From contig NZ_WSRO01000002.1 in NCBI RefSeq assembly GCF_009769735.1, positions 3,236,001 through 3,300,000 of the forward strand: a stretch of DNA of 64,000 nt, in the 5' to 3' direction. The position numbers and the translations under genes are program-made. The DNA is from Streptomyces sp. BA2. GTDB taxonomy: Bacteria; Actinomycetota; Actinomycetes; Streptomycetales; Streptomycetaceae. The stretch's first letter is position 1, and each line of letters opens with the position of its first letter. Shown one piece after another: positions 7,992 through 16,899 of the stretch. Below the pieces are notes generated by a model. That model searched no databases, was not told the origin of the DNA, and saw only the letters and a program-made list of their open reading frames with translations.

Positions 7992-10351
7992 GTCCGCACC
8001 GCCGGCTCCGCGACGACCCCTGGTTCCGTGGCGGCCGCGCGCGGCGTGACCCGCCACTGCCGGTCGCCGAGCGCCTCCTTCAGGTGCGCCTGGCGCGCCA
8101 CCATGTTCTTGAAGTGGGAGTAGAAGAACGTCGAGACGAGCAGGTAGCGCCAGAACCACGCCTTGCGGCGCCGCAGTTCGGGCACCGCGAGCCGCCACGC
8201 GAAGGCCGCCTGCACCACCCCCGCCGACAGGGTGAACGCCGCCGCCATCAGGCAGACCGGCACCGCCCAGTCCAGGCGGTCGGCGCCGCCCGCGCGCCAC
8301 GCCGCGTGCAGCAGGATCGGCAGGATCTGGAGCGTCAGCCACGGCTGGACCTCACGCCAGCCGAGCAGCACGAACAGGCCCGTCTTCTGGCGCCGCGAGT
8401 ACACCGGCGAACGCAGCGCGCCCCACAGGTGCCGCAGCGAGACCTGGAGCCAGCCCTGCGCCCAGCGCGAGCGCTGGTTCCACAGCGGGCGAAGCAGCGT
8501 CGGCGCGAGCTCACGCGAGATGAGCGTCCGGTCCATGGCGATCCGCGCGCCCTCGTTCAGGGCGCGCAGGGTGGAGTCGATGTCCTCGGTCAGCATCGAG
8601 CCGTGCATCCGGGTCCTGGCGAGCAGATCCGTGCGCCAGAAGCCGTTCGAACCGCCGAAGACCCCGAAGCCGTACATCCTGGTCCGTCCGGGATGGCTGA
8701 CCGCGTAGATCGTCTCGAACTCGACGCCGACCGTCCTCGCGACCCACGAACTGTCGCCGTTGCGGATCACGCAGTGGCCCTGGACGACGTCGTAGCCGTT
8801 GGACAGCCAGTCCCACGCGTGCCGGAAGGCGTTCGGGGCGGGGTGGTGGTCGGCGTCGAAGATGCCGACGAACTCGCCGTGCACCCGCGTCACCGCCGCG
8901 TTGATGTTCTGCGCCTTGGACGTGCTCCCGGCCACCGGAAGCAGCACGAGCCGCGGATCGCGGGCCGCCATGTCGCGCAGGGTGTCCTCGACGGGCAGCG
9001 GGTGCGGGGTGTTGTACGCGAGGACGATCTCCAGGTCTCCGGGGTAGTCGAGCCGCAGGAACGACTCGACGGTGTCGACGATGGTCGCGGCCTCGTTCGG
9101 CAGGTACGCGGCGATGACGGCGCTCGCGGACGGATAGGGCTGGCCTGGCCGGTCGGGCCGGGACGTCGCGTCCAGCGAGAACAGGCACTCCAGCATGATG
9201 AGCAGGGCGGAGAGCACGAGCCCCGCCACCACCACCCAGTACGCGAACCCGGCCGCGTCCCAGCCCAGTTCGTACGCCTGCTGGTAGAGCAGGAACGGCA
9301 CGCCCACGCCGAGGACCAGCGGAAGCACGGGCGAGAGGATACGGGTGGTCCAGGTGAGCAGCGCCCGGAGTCCGGCGCGGGCCCTGCGGTGGCCGTGCGG
9401 GGCGCTCGTCCGCATCCACGGCTCGTAGCGGACCGGGCGCAGATCCCGGTGGCGCACGGCCTCGGCGACGGCGTCCCGCGCGTGTTCGGCCGCCCGGGTG
9501 TGGTCGGCGTACTCGGCGAGCGGGGTCCAGCCGACCGCCGGGGTGAGCCTGACGTTCTCGTCGGCGACGACGAAGCGCGTCCCGGCCACGGACACGGCGA
9601 ACTCCCGCAGGCTCCGCGTTGCGGTCTCCTCGTCGACGCCGGGCATGAGCACGAGGAGCTGCCCCGCCTCGTCCCAGCCGAGCCGGTCGCAGACACCGCC
9701 AAGTCGTTCCGCGACCCCGGCGAGGCGCTCGGCGACCTCGCGGCGCACGCGCGGTCCGAGCCGTGTCTCCAGGGCCGCCATCTCGGCGACGCCGACCACG
9801 GCGAGGACGCCACCGCGCCGGGCGGCGGACGGGCGGCTGAGCTCGCGGTCGAGTTCGTCCATGAAGTGCGTCCCCGAGTAGAGGCCGGTGCGCGGATCGC
9901 GCAGCAGGTTCTCCACCGGGACCGGGACGCGGTGCAGTTTGGCCGCGATCCGCGCAGACAGCTCGCGCGGGTCACAGGCCTCCGGCAGGCAGTCGTCGGC
10001 GCCGTGCCGCAGCAGGTCGGCGACGGTATCGGGGGCGTGGGTCCTGGCGCCCGTGACCATGAGCAGCGGTAGCGCCTGCCCCGCGGGATCGGCGCGGACC
10101 TCGCGTATGACGTCGAGGCCCTGCCGCCGCCCGTCCGGGCCGTCGTCGAGGGCCACGATCGCGTCCGGTGGCGCCTGCCTGACCTGGCGGTGTACGTCGC
10201 CGGGGACGGCGTGGGTGACGTCGTACCCGGTGAGTTTCAGCGTCCGGGTGAGCAGTTCACGGCTCGGCCCGGGTGAGCCGACGGCCAGGACGTGGCCGTT
10301 GTTCGGTGGTGTGGCGGAAGGGTGCGGTATCAGCACCGGTGTGACGGACAT
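7988..10351 (-). CDS. Receiver/GGDEF-like domain fused to a processive family-2 glycosyltransferase
   Basis: 787 residues in three parts. (1) About 20-120: a CheY-like fold (GHVLAVGSPGPSRELLTRTL... PDAIVALDDGPDG... LPLLMVTGAR... GADDCLPEA). (2) About 140-300: a GGDEF-like fold opening RDPRTGLYSGTHFMDELD, with the GGDEF site replaced by GWDEAG, so cyclase activity is unlikely. (3) Two spans, then a GT2 core with VIAAYLPNEA, FDADHHP (DxD), TEDIDST and the processive QRSRWAQGW motif, followed by about four more spans. GT2 synthases of this shape polymerise and export polysaccharide. A fused receiver and dead GGDEF domain suggests control by phosphorylation, c-di-GMP or protein binding; this is inference. 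The gene is followed by the coupled acyltransferase. The product sugar is unknown. Confidence 0.85.
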   Translation of the reverse strand: MSVTPVLIPHPSATPPNNGHVLAVGSPGPSRELLTRTLKLTGYDVTHAVPGDVHRQVRQAPPDAIVALDDGPDGRRQGLDVIREVRADPAGQALPLLMVTGARTHAPDTVADLLRHGADDCLPEACDPRELSARIAAKLHRVPVPVENLLRDPRTGLYSGTHFMDELDRELSRPSAARRGGVLAVVGVAEMAALETRLGPRVRREVAERLAGVAERLGGVCDRLGWDEAGQLLVLMPGVDEETATRSLREFAVSVAGTRFVVADENVRLTPAVGWTPLAEYADHTRAAEHARDAVAEAVRHRDLRPVRYEPWMRTSAPHGHRRARAGLRALLTWTTRILSPVLPLVLGVGVPFLLYQQAYELGWDAAGFAYWVVVAGLVLSALLIMLECLFSLDATSRPDRPGQPYPSASAVIAAYLPNEAATIVDTVESFLRLDYPGDLEIVLAYNTPHPLPVEDTLRDMAARDPRLVLLPVAGSTSKAQNINAAVTRVHGEFVGIFDADHHPAPNAFRHAWDWLSNGYDVVQGHCVIRNGDSSWVARTVGVEFETIYAVSHPGRTRMYGFGVFGGSNGFWRTDLLARTRMHGSMLTEDIDSTLRALNEGARIAMDRTLISRELAPTLLRPLWNQRSRWAQGWLQVSLRHLWGALRSPVYSRRQKTGLFVLLGWREVQPWLTLQILPILLHAAWRAGGADRLDWAVPVCLMAAAFTLSAGVVQAAFAWRLAVPELRRRKAWFWRYLLVSTFFYSHFKNMVARQAHLKEALGDRQWRVTPRAAATEPGVVAEPAVRT

Positions 10352-10521
10352 CTGTGTGGTCCCATCCTGTTCGGATTGTGGGGGGAGGACCGCTTCGGTT
10401 TTCGTTGGGCCACCAACTACCCCTGAAACAGGGCCAATCGGTCACACCAGCCTCAACGATCACTGTGACACCGCACCTTCACTGACGTAACGCTCTCATT
10501 ACGTCCCTGTGCCGAGAGTGA

Positions 10522-10553
10522 GCAGGCCGGGCCGGCTGTCCGGCCCGGCCTGC
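10522..10553 (-). terminator. Terminator of the S8 protease gene
   Basis: Perfect 14-bp stem: GCAGGCCGGGCCGG (10522-10535), loop CTGT, CCGGCCCGGCCTGC (10540-10553), 15 nt past the protease stop codon. Confidence 0.85.
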
Positions 10554-10567
10554 GTCGCGGGTGACCC

Positions 10568-13500
10568 CTACCGCACCCCTACCGCCCGAATGATCTCCTG
10601 CGTGACCGAACCACCCCGGTCATCACTCGCAGAGGCCCGCAGCGAAATGAATCCGGCAGAAGCCGGCACCCTCAACTTCCCGCCCCAGGCGGCCTTGTGG
10701 CCGTCCCGGTCCAGCTCAACGCCCCTCCAGCTCTTCCCGTCGTCGTAGGAGACCTCCAGCTTGCCGCCCCCGATGACGCCCGTGTCCACCGCCCCCTTGA
10801 CGTACTCGGAGAAGATCCCGACCTCCACGGACCGCCCGCCCCGGACGTCACCCGCGAGATCCGTGTCCACGTCGAACCCGAGGTTCAGCAAGGGCAGGAA
10901 ACTCTTGCTGTCGCTCGCCGTCTCCTTCGACTTGAAGGTCCACTCCGAGTGGCCCTTCGTGGCGAGCCGCCACCGCTCGGGGTCCAGGGTCGTATCCGTC
11001 ACGACCTTGTACGTCGTCAGCGCCGGATTCGCGTCCCACACGTACACACCCGAGCTCTGCCGCCGGTCGACCAGCTCCCCGTCCGCGTACACCTCGGTGA
11101 ACTGCGTCATCGAGTCGTCGTTCCACACGTCACCGAACCCCGTGTGATCGGGACCGGAATCGCCCCACCCGGGCACATTGAATTCCAGCGTGTTCCCATA
11201 CCGCTGCTGCCCCCAGCCGAGGCCGGTCCCCAGCCACGGGTGCCACACAGGCTTGAACCAGTTCAGCTCGCCGCGCTTGCCGCCCTTGTAGCTGACCAGA
11301 CCACTCCGCTCCTCCAGGGCCCCGGGCCCGACCGACACCGACTCGTGCCACAGCTGACCGGCTCCCGAGGACGCGTAGTCCGTCCGCTCGACGGGGTGGT
11401 CGATCTTCTCCTGGAAGCCGATCCCGACCTCGAAGGTGTCCGTGAGGGAGTAGCGGAACTCCCCGCCCGCCACCGGCTTCACCGCGTGGAACTTCGTCTC
11501 CAGGACGGCGAGTTCACGCCTGGATGGCTCGTACGTCAGGTCACCGCGGGGCACCGCTCCCTTGTGGCCCTCCGACACGTCGTAGACGTAGGGCGTGCGG
11601 GATGTCGCCGTCGTCTCCACGGCCCGCCCCGCCTTCGCCGCCGCGAGCAGCCGCGCACCGTCCGCCGCGTCGACCGTGCCGATCTGCAGCGGCCGGTCCG
11701 CGTTGTCCTCCGTACCGAACCAGGCGTTGAGCCTGCCCGGCGCGTCGTCCGTCACGAACAGCGCCTTCACGCCGGCGTCCTGGGCCGCCTGACCTAGCTG
11801 AGACGGCGTCACATCACTGTCGCCGGACCGCCGCACGATGACGGCCTTGCCCTTCACGTCCTTGCCCGCGTACTCGGCTGCCGTGCCGCCGCCCACGTTC
11901 ACGACCGGCAGCTTGGTGCGGCCGTCGCTCACCGTGCCGCCGGGCTGCGCGATCACCTGGCCGATGCCCTTCACGTCCAGGGTCGGCTTGCCTAGGCGCC
12001 AGACGGTGCGGTACTCGAAGCTGCCGTCGGTCACCTTGGCGGTGGGTGCCGCGAAGACGCTGTCGTACTTGACGGGCACCTGGACCGCGCCCATCAGCTC
12101 GGCGCCGTTCGCCTTGCGGTCGTACTCCATCAGAAGCTGGCGGGTCTCCGTCCGCTTGCCGACGTCCACGCCCACCTCGCGCAACTTGCGCCCGTCCAGG
12201 GTGACTTCACGGTCCCGGTCGAGGACGACCTCGGGCGCGGCGAGGAAACCGAGGCCCAGGGAGTCCTCGCCCTTGCTGCCGCGCACGTCGAGGAAGGAGG
12301 AGAGGGCGTACGTCCCGGGCTTCAGGCGCAGCTCCAGCGTCCCGGAGTCGCCGACCTCCGCCTGGACGGGGTCGACCTGCTCGGCGAGCCGCTGGAAGAC
12401 CAGTCCGGCACCGGTCGGCGCGCCGTCACGGTCCTTGACGCGGACGGTGAGCGTGTACCGCTCCTCCTCCTTGACCAGGCCGAACGCGGTGTGCGCGACG
12501 GGCTTCCCGGCGGCGCTCGCGACGATGCGGCCACTGGTGTTGCCGACGGGGGCCTTCGCGCCGTCACCGGTCACCGTGGTCGACGCGGTGCCGTGCGCGG
12601 GGACGGTGAGCGTCTTGTCGGCGAGGGTGGCGACGCCATCGGCCGCGCCCTCGACGGTGAGGCTCAACTCCACGGCCGTGTCCGACGAGTTGGTGTACGT
12701 CACCGTCTTCGTGACGGGCTTGTTGTCACCGTACGGCCAGGAGTAGAAGCCGAGATCGGCGCTTCCGGTCGCGGTGACCCGCGCGTCGACGGCACCGGGC
12801 ACGCTGACCCGGCCCGCGCCCAACTCGTAGGCCGACACGTCCAGTTGCTCGGACGACGACATCAGCGCGTCTTTCAGGCGCGCCCCGCTCCAGTCAGGGT
12901 GCTTCTCGGCGAGCAGGGCGGCGACGCCCGCGATGTGCGGGGTCGCCATCGACGTACCGCTCATCTCGGTGTAGTAGCCCTCACCGGAGACGAGCTGCGA
13001 GCGAGCGGCGAGGATGTCGACGCCGGGCGCTGACAGGTCGGGCTTGAGGGCGTTGTCGCCGTACCGCGGGCCCTGGCTGGTGAAGTACGCGGCCTTGTCG
13101 GCGGAATCGACCGCGCCGATGGTCAGCGCGGAGTCGGCGGCTCCGGGCGAGCCGATCGAGGAGGGGGCGCCGGTGTTGCCCGCGGCGACGACGAAGAGGG
13201 CGCCGGTGTCCTTGGAGAGGGTGTTGACAGCGGCGGCCATCGGATCAGTGCCGTCGCTCGCCTCCCGCGAACCGAGGCTCATCGACACGACTTTGGCGCC
13301 GACGTCCTTGGCCGCCCACTCCATTCCGGCGATGATCTGCGATTCGCTGCCGGAGCCCTCGTCGCTGAGCACCTTGCCGACGGAGAGTTCGGCGCCGGGC
13401 GCCACTCCCTTCTCCTTGTCGGCCTCGGACTCCGCGCCGCTGCCGCCGACGGTCGACGCCACATGGGTGCCGTGGCCGTTGCGGTCGGCGACTTCCTCGC

Positions 13501-14296
13501 CCGGGATGAAGCTCTTGCTCGTGCCCACCCGGTCCTTGAGACCGGGGTGGGAGGCGTCGACACCCGTGTCGAGGACGGCGACCTTCACGCCCTTGCCGGT
13601 GAGCCCGGCCTCCCAGGCCTTGGGGGTGCCGATCTGCTCGTTGCTCCGCGCCATGTCGGCCTCGACCCGACCGTCGAGCCAGATCTTGTCGATGCCGTCG
13701 GCGAGGCCACCGCCCGAACCAGCCTGCCCACGCCGGGACTTGACGGCACCCGGCGCGACGTCCCGCCAGAACGTGTCCGCCTTCTCCGCCTTCACCGCCA
13801 CGCCGCCCACGCTGGGCAGCGCGCGCACCTTGTCGGCGCCACGGGGCGTCGCCGGTCCCGCGCTGTCGCGGCGCGCGCTCTTCTCGTACGTGACGATGAG
13901 CGGCAGCGCGCCGCCCTTCGCGTCCCCGAGCCCCTGGCGTATCAGCTCCGTCACGTCGAAGAGCCGCTTGTCGAGGGTGCCCGCGTTCAGGTAGGGGCGC
14001 GCCTCGTCCGGTACGACGGTGATGCGGTCACCCGCTATCTCGCTCCGTACGGCTCCGGTGGCTCCGACGGGCCGGTCGACGGTGACGGTCTTCTTGCCGC
14101 CGCCGAGTTCCGTGACGGTGACCTTGTCCCCGGTCACCAGGGTGACCGTGTGAGCGGTGGGGGTGGCAGGGGTGGCCCGCCCTTGCGGGGCGTCGGAAGG
14201 AGCCGCGGTAGCCGCGTGCCCTGCCGGCAGCAGCACGAACGCGAGGCCGACGGCCGGCAGCAGCCTGGCTCTTCGCCACGCGGGTGATCGGGTCAT
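10568..14296 (-). CDS. Large secreted S8 (subtilisin-like) serine protease with PA domain
   Basis: 1242 residues. There is a signal peptide at 1-32 (RRARLLPAVGLAFVLLPAGHAATA|AP), then a propeptide-like region (about 50-200). The catalytic domain has Asp ~244 (VAVLDTGVDASHPGL), His ~275 (NGHGTHVAST), oxyanion Asn (VVAAGNTG) and Ser ~447 (SGTSMATPHIAGVAALL). A protease-associated (PA) segment lies at about 770-870 (KGKAVIVRRSGDSD... ALFVTDDA), and the C-terminal third is beta-rich, with no cell-wall anchor or membrane span. It degrades extracellular protein. Enzymes of this size and build are frequent in the Streptomyces secretome. It is transcribed away from the VMAP operon; the ~230 nt between them is a shared divergent promoter region. 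Confidence 0.9.
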   Translation of the reverse strand: MTRSPAWRRARLLPAVGLAFVLLPAGHAATAAPSDAPQGRATPATPTAHTVTLVTGDKVTVTELGGGKKTVTVDRPVGATGAVRSEIAGDRITVVPDEARPYLNAGTLDKRLFDVTELIRQGLGDAKGGALPLIVTYEKSARRDSAGPATPRGADKVRALPSVGGVAVKAEKADTFWRDVAPGAVKSRRGQAGSGGGLADGIDKIWLDGRVEADMARSNEQIGTPKAWEAGLTGKGVKVAVLDTGVDASHPGLKDRVGTSKSFIPGEEVADRNGHGTHVASTVGGSGAESEADKEKGVAPGAELSVGKVLSDEGSGSESQIIAGMEWAAKDVGAKVVSMSLGSREASDGTDPMAAAVNTLSKDTGALFVVAAGNTGAPSSIGSPGAADSALTIGAVDSADKAAYFTSQGPRYGDNALKPDLSAPGVDILAARSQLVSGEGYYTEMSGTSMATPHIAGVAALLAEKHPDWSGARLKDALMSSSEQLDVSAYELGAGRVSVPGAVDARVTATGSADLGFYSWPYGDNKPVTKTVTYTNSSDTAVELSLTVEGAADGVATLADKTLTVPAHGTASTTVTGDGAKAPVGNTSGRIVASAAGKPVAHTAFGLVKEEERYTLTVRVKDRDGAPTGAGLVFQRLAEQVDPVQAEVGDSGTLELRLKPGTYALSSFLDVRGSKGEDSLGLGFLAAPEVVLDRDREVTLDGRKLREVGVDVGKRTETRQLLMEYDRKANGAELMGAVQVPVKYDSVFAAPTAKVTDGSFEYRTVWRLGKPTLDVKGIGQVIAQPGGTVSDGRTKLPVVNVGGGTAAEYAGKDVKGKAVIVRRSGDSDVTPSQLGQAAQDAGVKALFVTDDAPGRLNAWFGTEDNADRPLQIGTVDAADGARLLAAAKAGRAVETTATSRTPYVYDVSEGHKGAVPRGDLTYEPSRRELAVLETKFHAVKPVAGGEFRYSLTDTFEVGIGFQEKIDHPVERTDYASSGAGQLWHESVSVGPGALEERSGLVSYKGGKRGELNWFKPVWHPWLGTGLGWGQQRYGNTLEFNVPGWGDSGPDHTGFGDVWNDDSMTQFTEVYADGELVDRRQSSGVYVWDANPALTTYKVVTDTTLDPERWRLATKGHSEWTFKSKETASDSKSFLPLLNLGFDVDTDLAGDVRGGRSVEVGIFSEYVKGAVDTGVIGGGKLEVSYDDGKSWRGVELDRDGHKAAWGGKLRVPASAGFISLRASASDDRGGSVTQEIIRAVGVR

Positions 14297-14526
14297 GGGT
14301 GCCCTCTCTTCGTCGGACCCGGGCGGGGGTGGTTCCCGGGTGCTGCGAAGAGTGTCGGGGGGCTTGTGTTGCAGGGGTGTTGACGGGTGCTGGCGGGAAG
14401 CCGCCAGGGCACCTTCCCGCCAGCCTCACCCGTGCGCGTCCGTTGCCCGGGACATGGATGACAGCCGCGAGGACCTTCCGTAACAATGCGGTTGGCAGGT
14501 GCGGCGAGGGCTCGACGGGGGCATTG

Positions 14527-14868
14527 ATGGACGATCTGGTGGAGTTCACGACCGACGACGGCACGCGGGTCGTCATGGCCGACGTGGAGGACACGCACGG
14601 CTCCCACCTCATCTCCCGCGGCGACGGTCCCGCCCGCGCGGTCCGCACCTTCGAGGAGTCGCTCGCCGGGGCGCGCGCGGCCGCGGAGTCCGCGCTGCGG
14701 GTGTTCCGTGACGGCAGCCTTCGCCCGGACTCGGTGGAGATCGAGTTCGGCGTGCGGATGTCGGCGGAGGCGGGCGCGGTGATCGTGAAGGGCACGGCGG
14801 AGGGCCACTTGGTCGTACGCCTCGCGTGGACGCCTGACGGGCCCGCGGGGCCGCGGGGCGCGGCATGA
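14527..14868 (+). CDS. Trypco1 / CU044_2847-type trypsin-co-occurring protein
   Basis: 113 residues from ATG 14527 with a GGGGG ribosome-binding site. It opens with the strand VEFTTDDGTRVVMAD, has a helix FEESLAGARAAAESALRVFRD and ends SVEIEFGVRMSAEAGAVIVKGTAEGHLVVRLAW. That is the pattern of the small CU044_2847 (trypsin-co-occurring domain 1) proteins, which are repeatedly found beside trypsin-like peptidases in actinobacterial conflict-type operons. No enzymatic motif is visible; it is thought to act as an adaptor. The gene starts the operon: the trypsin-VMAP gene follows after 257 nt on the same strand. The intervening leader is unusually long and structured, so a separate internal promoter is possible. 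Confidence 0.75.
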   Translation: MDDLVEFTTDDGTRVVMADVEDTHGSHLISRGDGPARAVRTFEESLAGARAAAESALRVFRDGSLRPDSVEIEFGVRMSAEAGAVIVKGTAEGHLVVRLAWTPDGPAGPRGAA

Positions 14869-14913
14869 GCCTGAGAACGGGCCCGCCGCTCCGCGGCGGA
14901 TCTCTCCCACCCA

Positions 14914-14932
14914 CCCACCCACCCGATTGCCC
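14914..14932 (+). repeat. 19-bp dispersed repeat, copy 1
   Basis: CCCACCCACCCGATTGCCC. The exact reverse complement is at 53347-53365, and GCAGC follows after one variable base in both copies. Confidence 0.85.
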
Positions 14933-14974
14933 CGCAGCGACCAGCGATCAGCCGCAGTCGGCACCGAGACGCAA

Positions 14975-15082
14975 GGGGACGTGCCGGTATGTCTGCCCGG
15001 AGCACGGCTCCCATCGCTCCGGAGCCGAAGCAGCCCCACGGCCACCGGACGACAGCGAGGACGGACATACCGGCACGTCCCC
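14975..15082. repeat. 108-bp structure with perfect 19-bp terminal inverted repeats
   Basis: Left arm GGGGACGTGCCGGTATGTC (14975-14993) and right arm GACATACCGGCACGTCCCC (15064-15082) are exact reverse complements around a 70-nt spacer, which itself can form a small GGCTCC/GGAGCC hairpin. It lies between the Trypco1 and VMAP genes, 43 nt before the VMAP ATG. It could be a MITE-like insertion or a regulatory mRNA structure. No clear target duplication flanks it. Confidence 0.9.
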
Positions 15083-15125
15083 CGCAGCCCGCCCCCCGCA
15101 ACGCCCCGGAGGCCACCCCCACCCC

Positions 15126-16853
15126 ATGAGCAGCGCATCGTGGCATGCCCGCATCGTGTGCGGGAGCGAGGTCGGCGCCGGGTTCCTCGTGTCCGAGCGG
15201 CACGTGCTGACCTGCGCCCACGTCGTCCGCGGCAGCGGAACCGGCAGCGGCGCCCGCACAGCCCCCGTCACCGTCTCCTTCCCTCACCGCGAGGACCTCG
15301 GCGCGGTGAACGCCGCCGTCGGGGCGCACGGCGGCTGGGACGGGCGCGGTGACGACCTGGGCGACCTCGCCGTCCTGGAGCTTGAGCACCCCGTGCCGCT
15401 GCGGCCCGCCGAGTTCGCGGCGCCCGACGACGCGTACACCGAGCCCCGCCCCCGCCTCCTCGTGTACGGGTTCCCCAAGGGCTACCGCGAGGGCACCCTC
15501 GCCGAGTACCGCGCCACCGCCGCCCAGCGCATCGCCGACGAGTGGGTCCAGCTGGAGGCATGGAGCGCTCACGGCCAGCCCCTGGCGCCGGGGTTCAGCG
15601 GCGCGGCGGTGACCCTCGCGGACAGCAACCGGGTGGTGGGCATGGTGTCGGCCGCCGCCCGCGCTTCCAGCGGCGTACGCAACGGACGGATGCTGCCCAC
15701 CTCCGTCATGGCCCGCTACTGGCCCCCGCTCGGCGACCTGATCCCCACCCCGGGCCACCAGCGCGCCGCGAAGGAACGGCTGCGCGCCCTGGTGGACCGG
15801 GCGGCGGACACCGGCGCCGCCAGCGACCCGGAGCGTCTCTACCGCGACGCGGTGGGCCCGCTCGGCCCGCCCGTGCCGCCGGAGGGCTTCGGCTCGCTGT
15901 GGTCGGCGGCCTGGTACGTGCTCTCGGAGGTGGACGACCCGGAGGCGGTGGAGCGCCTCGCCGACCGCCTCGCGGGCCTGCTCGAAGCCCCCGCGTCCCC
16001 CGCCCCGCCGAAGCCCGGCGAGTTACCGGCCTGGTCCCCCATCCTCATCGAGATCGACCACAGCGGGGCGGGCGACGACCAGCTCCTGGTCGAGGTCTCC
16101 GCGTACCGCGAGGGCCTGCGCCACCCCGTCGGCTCGCACACCCTGGCCGCGGGTCACGTCCGCGCCTACGTCCAGGAGCGCGTCGACGACGCCTTCTCCC
16201 ATCTCACCCCTGGTACGGACGAGTTGCTGGCCTTCGTGCTGCCCCGAGCGCTGCTCAACTGGCCGGTGGCCCACTGGGAGTGCGGCGCCGACGACCCGAC
16301 CCCGCTCGGCTGCTCGTACCCCCTGGTCGTGACCGACCGCTCCCGCCGCAAGGGCGGTCTGCGCCACCGTCTCGCCCGGAAGTGGGAGCACTTGGACGAC
16401 CGGCCCACGGCCGTTCTGCACCGCGTCGAGTGCGGCACGCAGGAGAAGCCGAACAAGCTGAGGTTCCGGCTGCGGCGCGACGGCGCGGACCTGGCGGGCT
16501 TCGCGGCGCCGCCACGCGCCGGCCGCGGCGGGCCCGAAGCCGACGTGACGCACTTCGACGTCTCGCTCACCGCGCCGGTGCCGGTCCTCCTGTGGCCGCG
16601 CACGGGCTGCGAGGACCCCGGCCACCGGAGCGACAAGAGCTGCGCGGGCTCCGACTTCCTCGACCGCATCGCCGCCCACATCGAAGGACACCCGCCCGCC
16701 GAACTCCCCCGCACCATCCTGACGTTGCGCGAGAGTGCGGAGGCGTCGGACGAGCCGGACACGCACTGGGCGAGGGACGTGCAGCTCCTCTGGGACGACC
16801 CGCGCTGTTTCCCCGACGCACCCGCCGCCCACCGCCGCTCCCCCGTCGCCTGA
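15126..16853 (+). CDS. Trypsin-like protease fused to VMAP-type C-terminal domain (VMAP of a ternary system)
   Basis: 575 residues from ATG 15126 (MSSASWHARIV), with GGAGG at 15108-15112. Residues 1-200 are a trypsin-like peptidase with an intact triad: His32 (LTCAHVV), Asp80 (LGDLAVLEL) and Ser158 (PGFSGAAV). There is no signal peptide, so it acts inside the cell. The C-terminal half (about 300-570) has the strand pattern and Trp/Cys-rich motifs of the vWA-MoxR-associated protein C-terminal domain (ILIEIDHSGAGDDQLLVEVSAYR, LNWPVAHWECG, LLWPRTGCEDPG). In known ternary systems VMAP couples an effector, often a protease, to a MoxR AAA ATPase and a vWA protein. The MoxR gene follows by 46 nt and the vWA-like giant follows it, so the three probably form one complex. 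An upstream in-frame extension is not conserved-looking and was not used. Confidence 0.8.
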   Translation: MSSASWHARIVCGSEVGAGFLVSERHVLTCAHVVRGSGTGSGARTAPVTVSFPHREDLGAVNAAVGAHGGWDGRGDDLGDLAVLELEHPVPLRPAEFAAPDDAYTEPRPRLLVYGFPKGYREGTLAEYRATAAQRIADEWVQLEAWSAHGQPLAPGFSGAAVTLADSNRVVGMVSAAARASSGVRNGRMLPTSVMARYWPPLGDLIPTPGHQRAAKERLRALVDRAADTGAASDPERLYRDAVGPLGPPVPPEGFGSLWSAAWYVLSEVDDPEAVERLADRLAGLLEAPASPAPPKPGELPAWSPILIEIDHSGAGDDQLLVEVSAYREGLRHPVGSHTLAAGHVRAYVQERVDDAFSHLTPGTDELLAFVLPRALLNWPVAHWECGADDPTPLGCSYPLVVTDRSRRKGGLRHRLARKWEHLDDRPTAVLHRVECGTQEKPNKLRFRLRRDGADLAGFAAPPRAGRGGPEADVTHFDVSLTAPVPVLLWPRTGCEDPGHRSDKSCAGSDFLDRIAAHIEGHPPAELPRTILTLRESAEASDEPDTHWARDVQLLWDDPRCFPDAPAAHRRSPVA

Positions 16854-16857
16854 GCCC

Positions 16858-16883
16858 GACGTACGAAATCCCTACGTACGAAT
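16858..16883 (+). promoter_or_regulatory. Direct repeat CGTACGAA x2 between VMAP and moxR
   Basis: CGTACGAA occurs twice about 15 nt apart in the 46-nt gap, just before the GGAG ribosome-binding site of the MoxR gene. The core CGTACG is itself palindromic. It could be an operator or chance. Confidence 0.3.
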
Positions 16884-16899
16884 ACGGAGAACCCCGATC

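Noticed and set aside
14865..15125. 87-codon N-terminal extension of the VMAP protease
   Set aside because: The extension is low-complexity and encodes the inverted-repeat structure. Protease similarity starts just after ATG 15126, which has a Shine-Dalgarno site.
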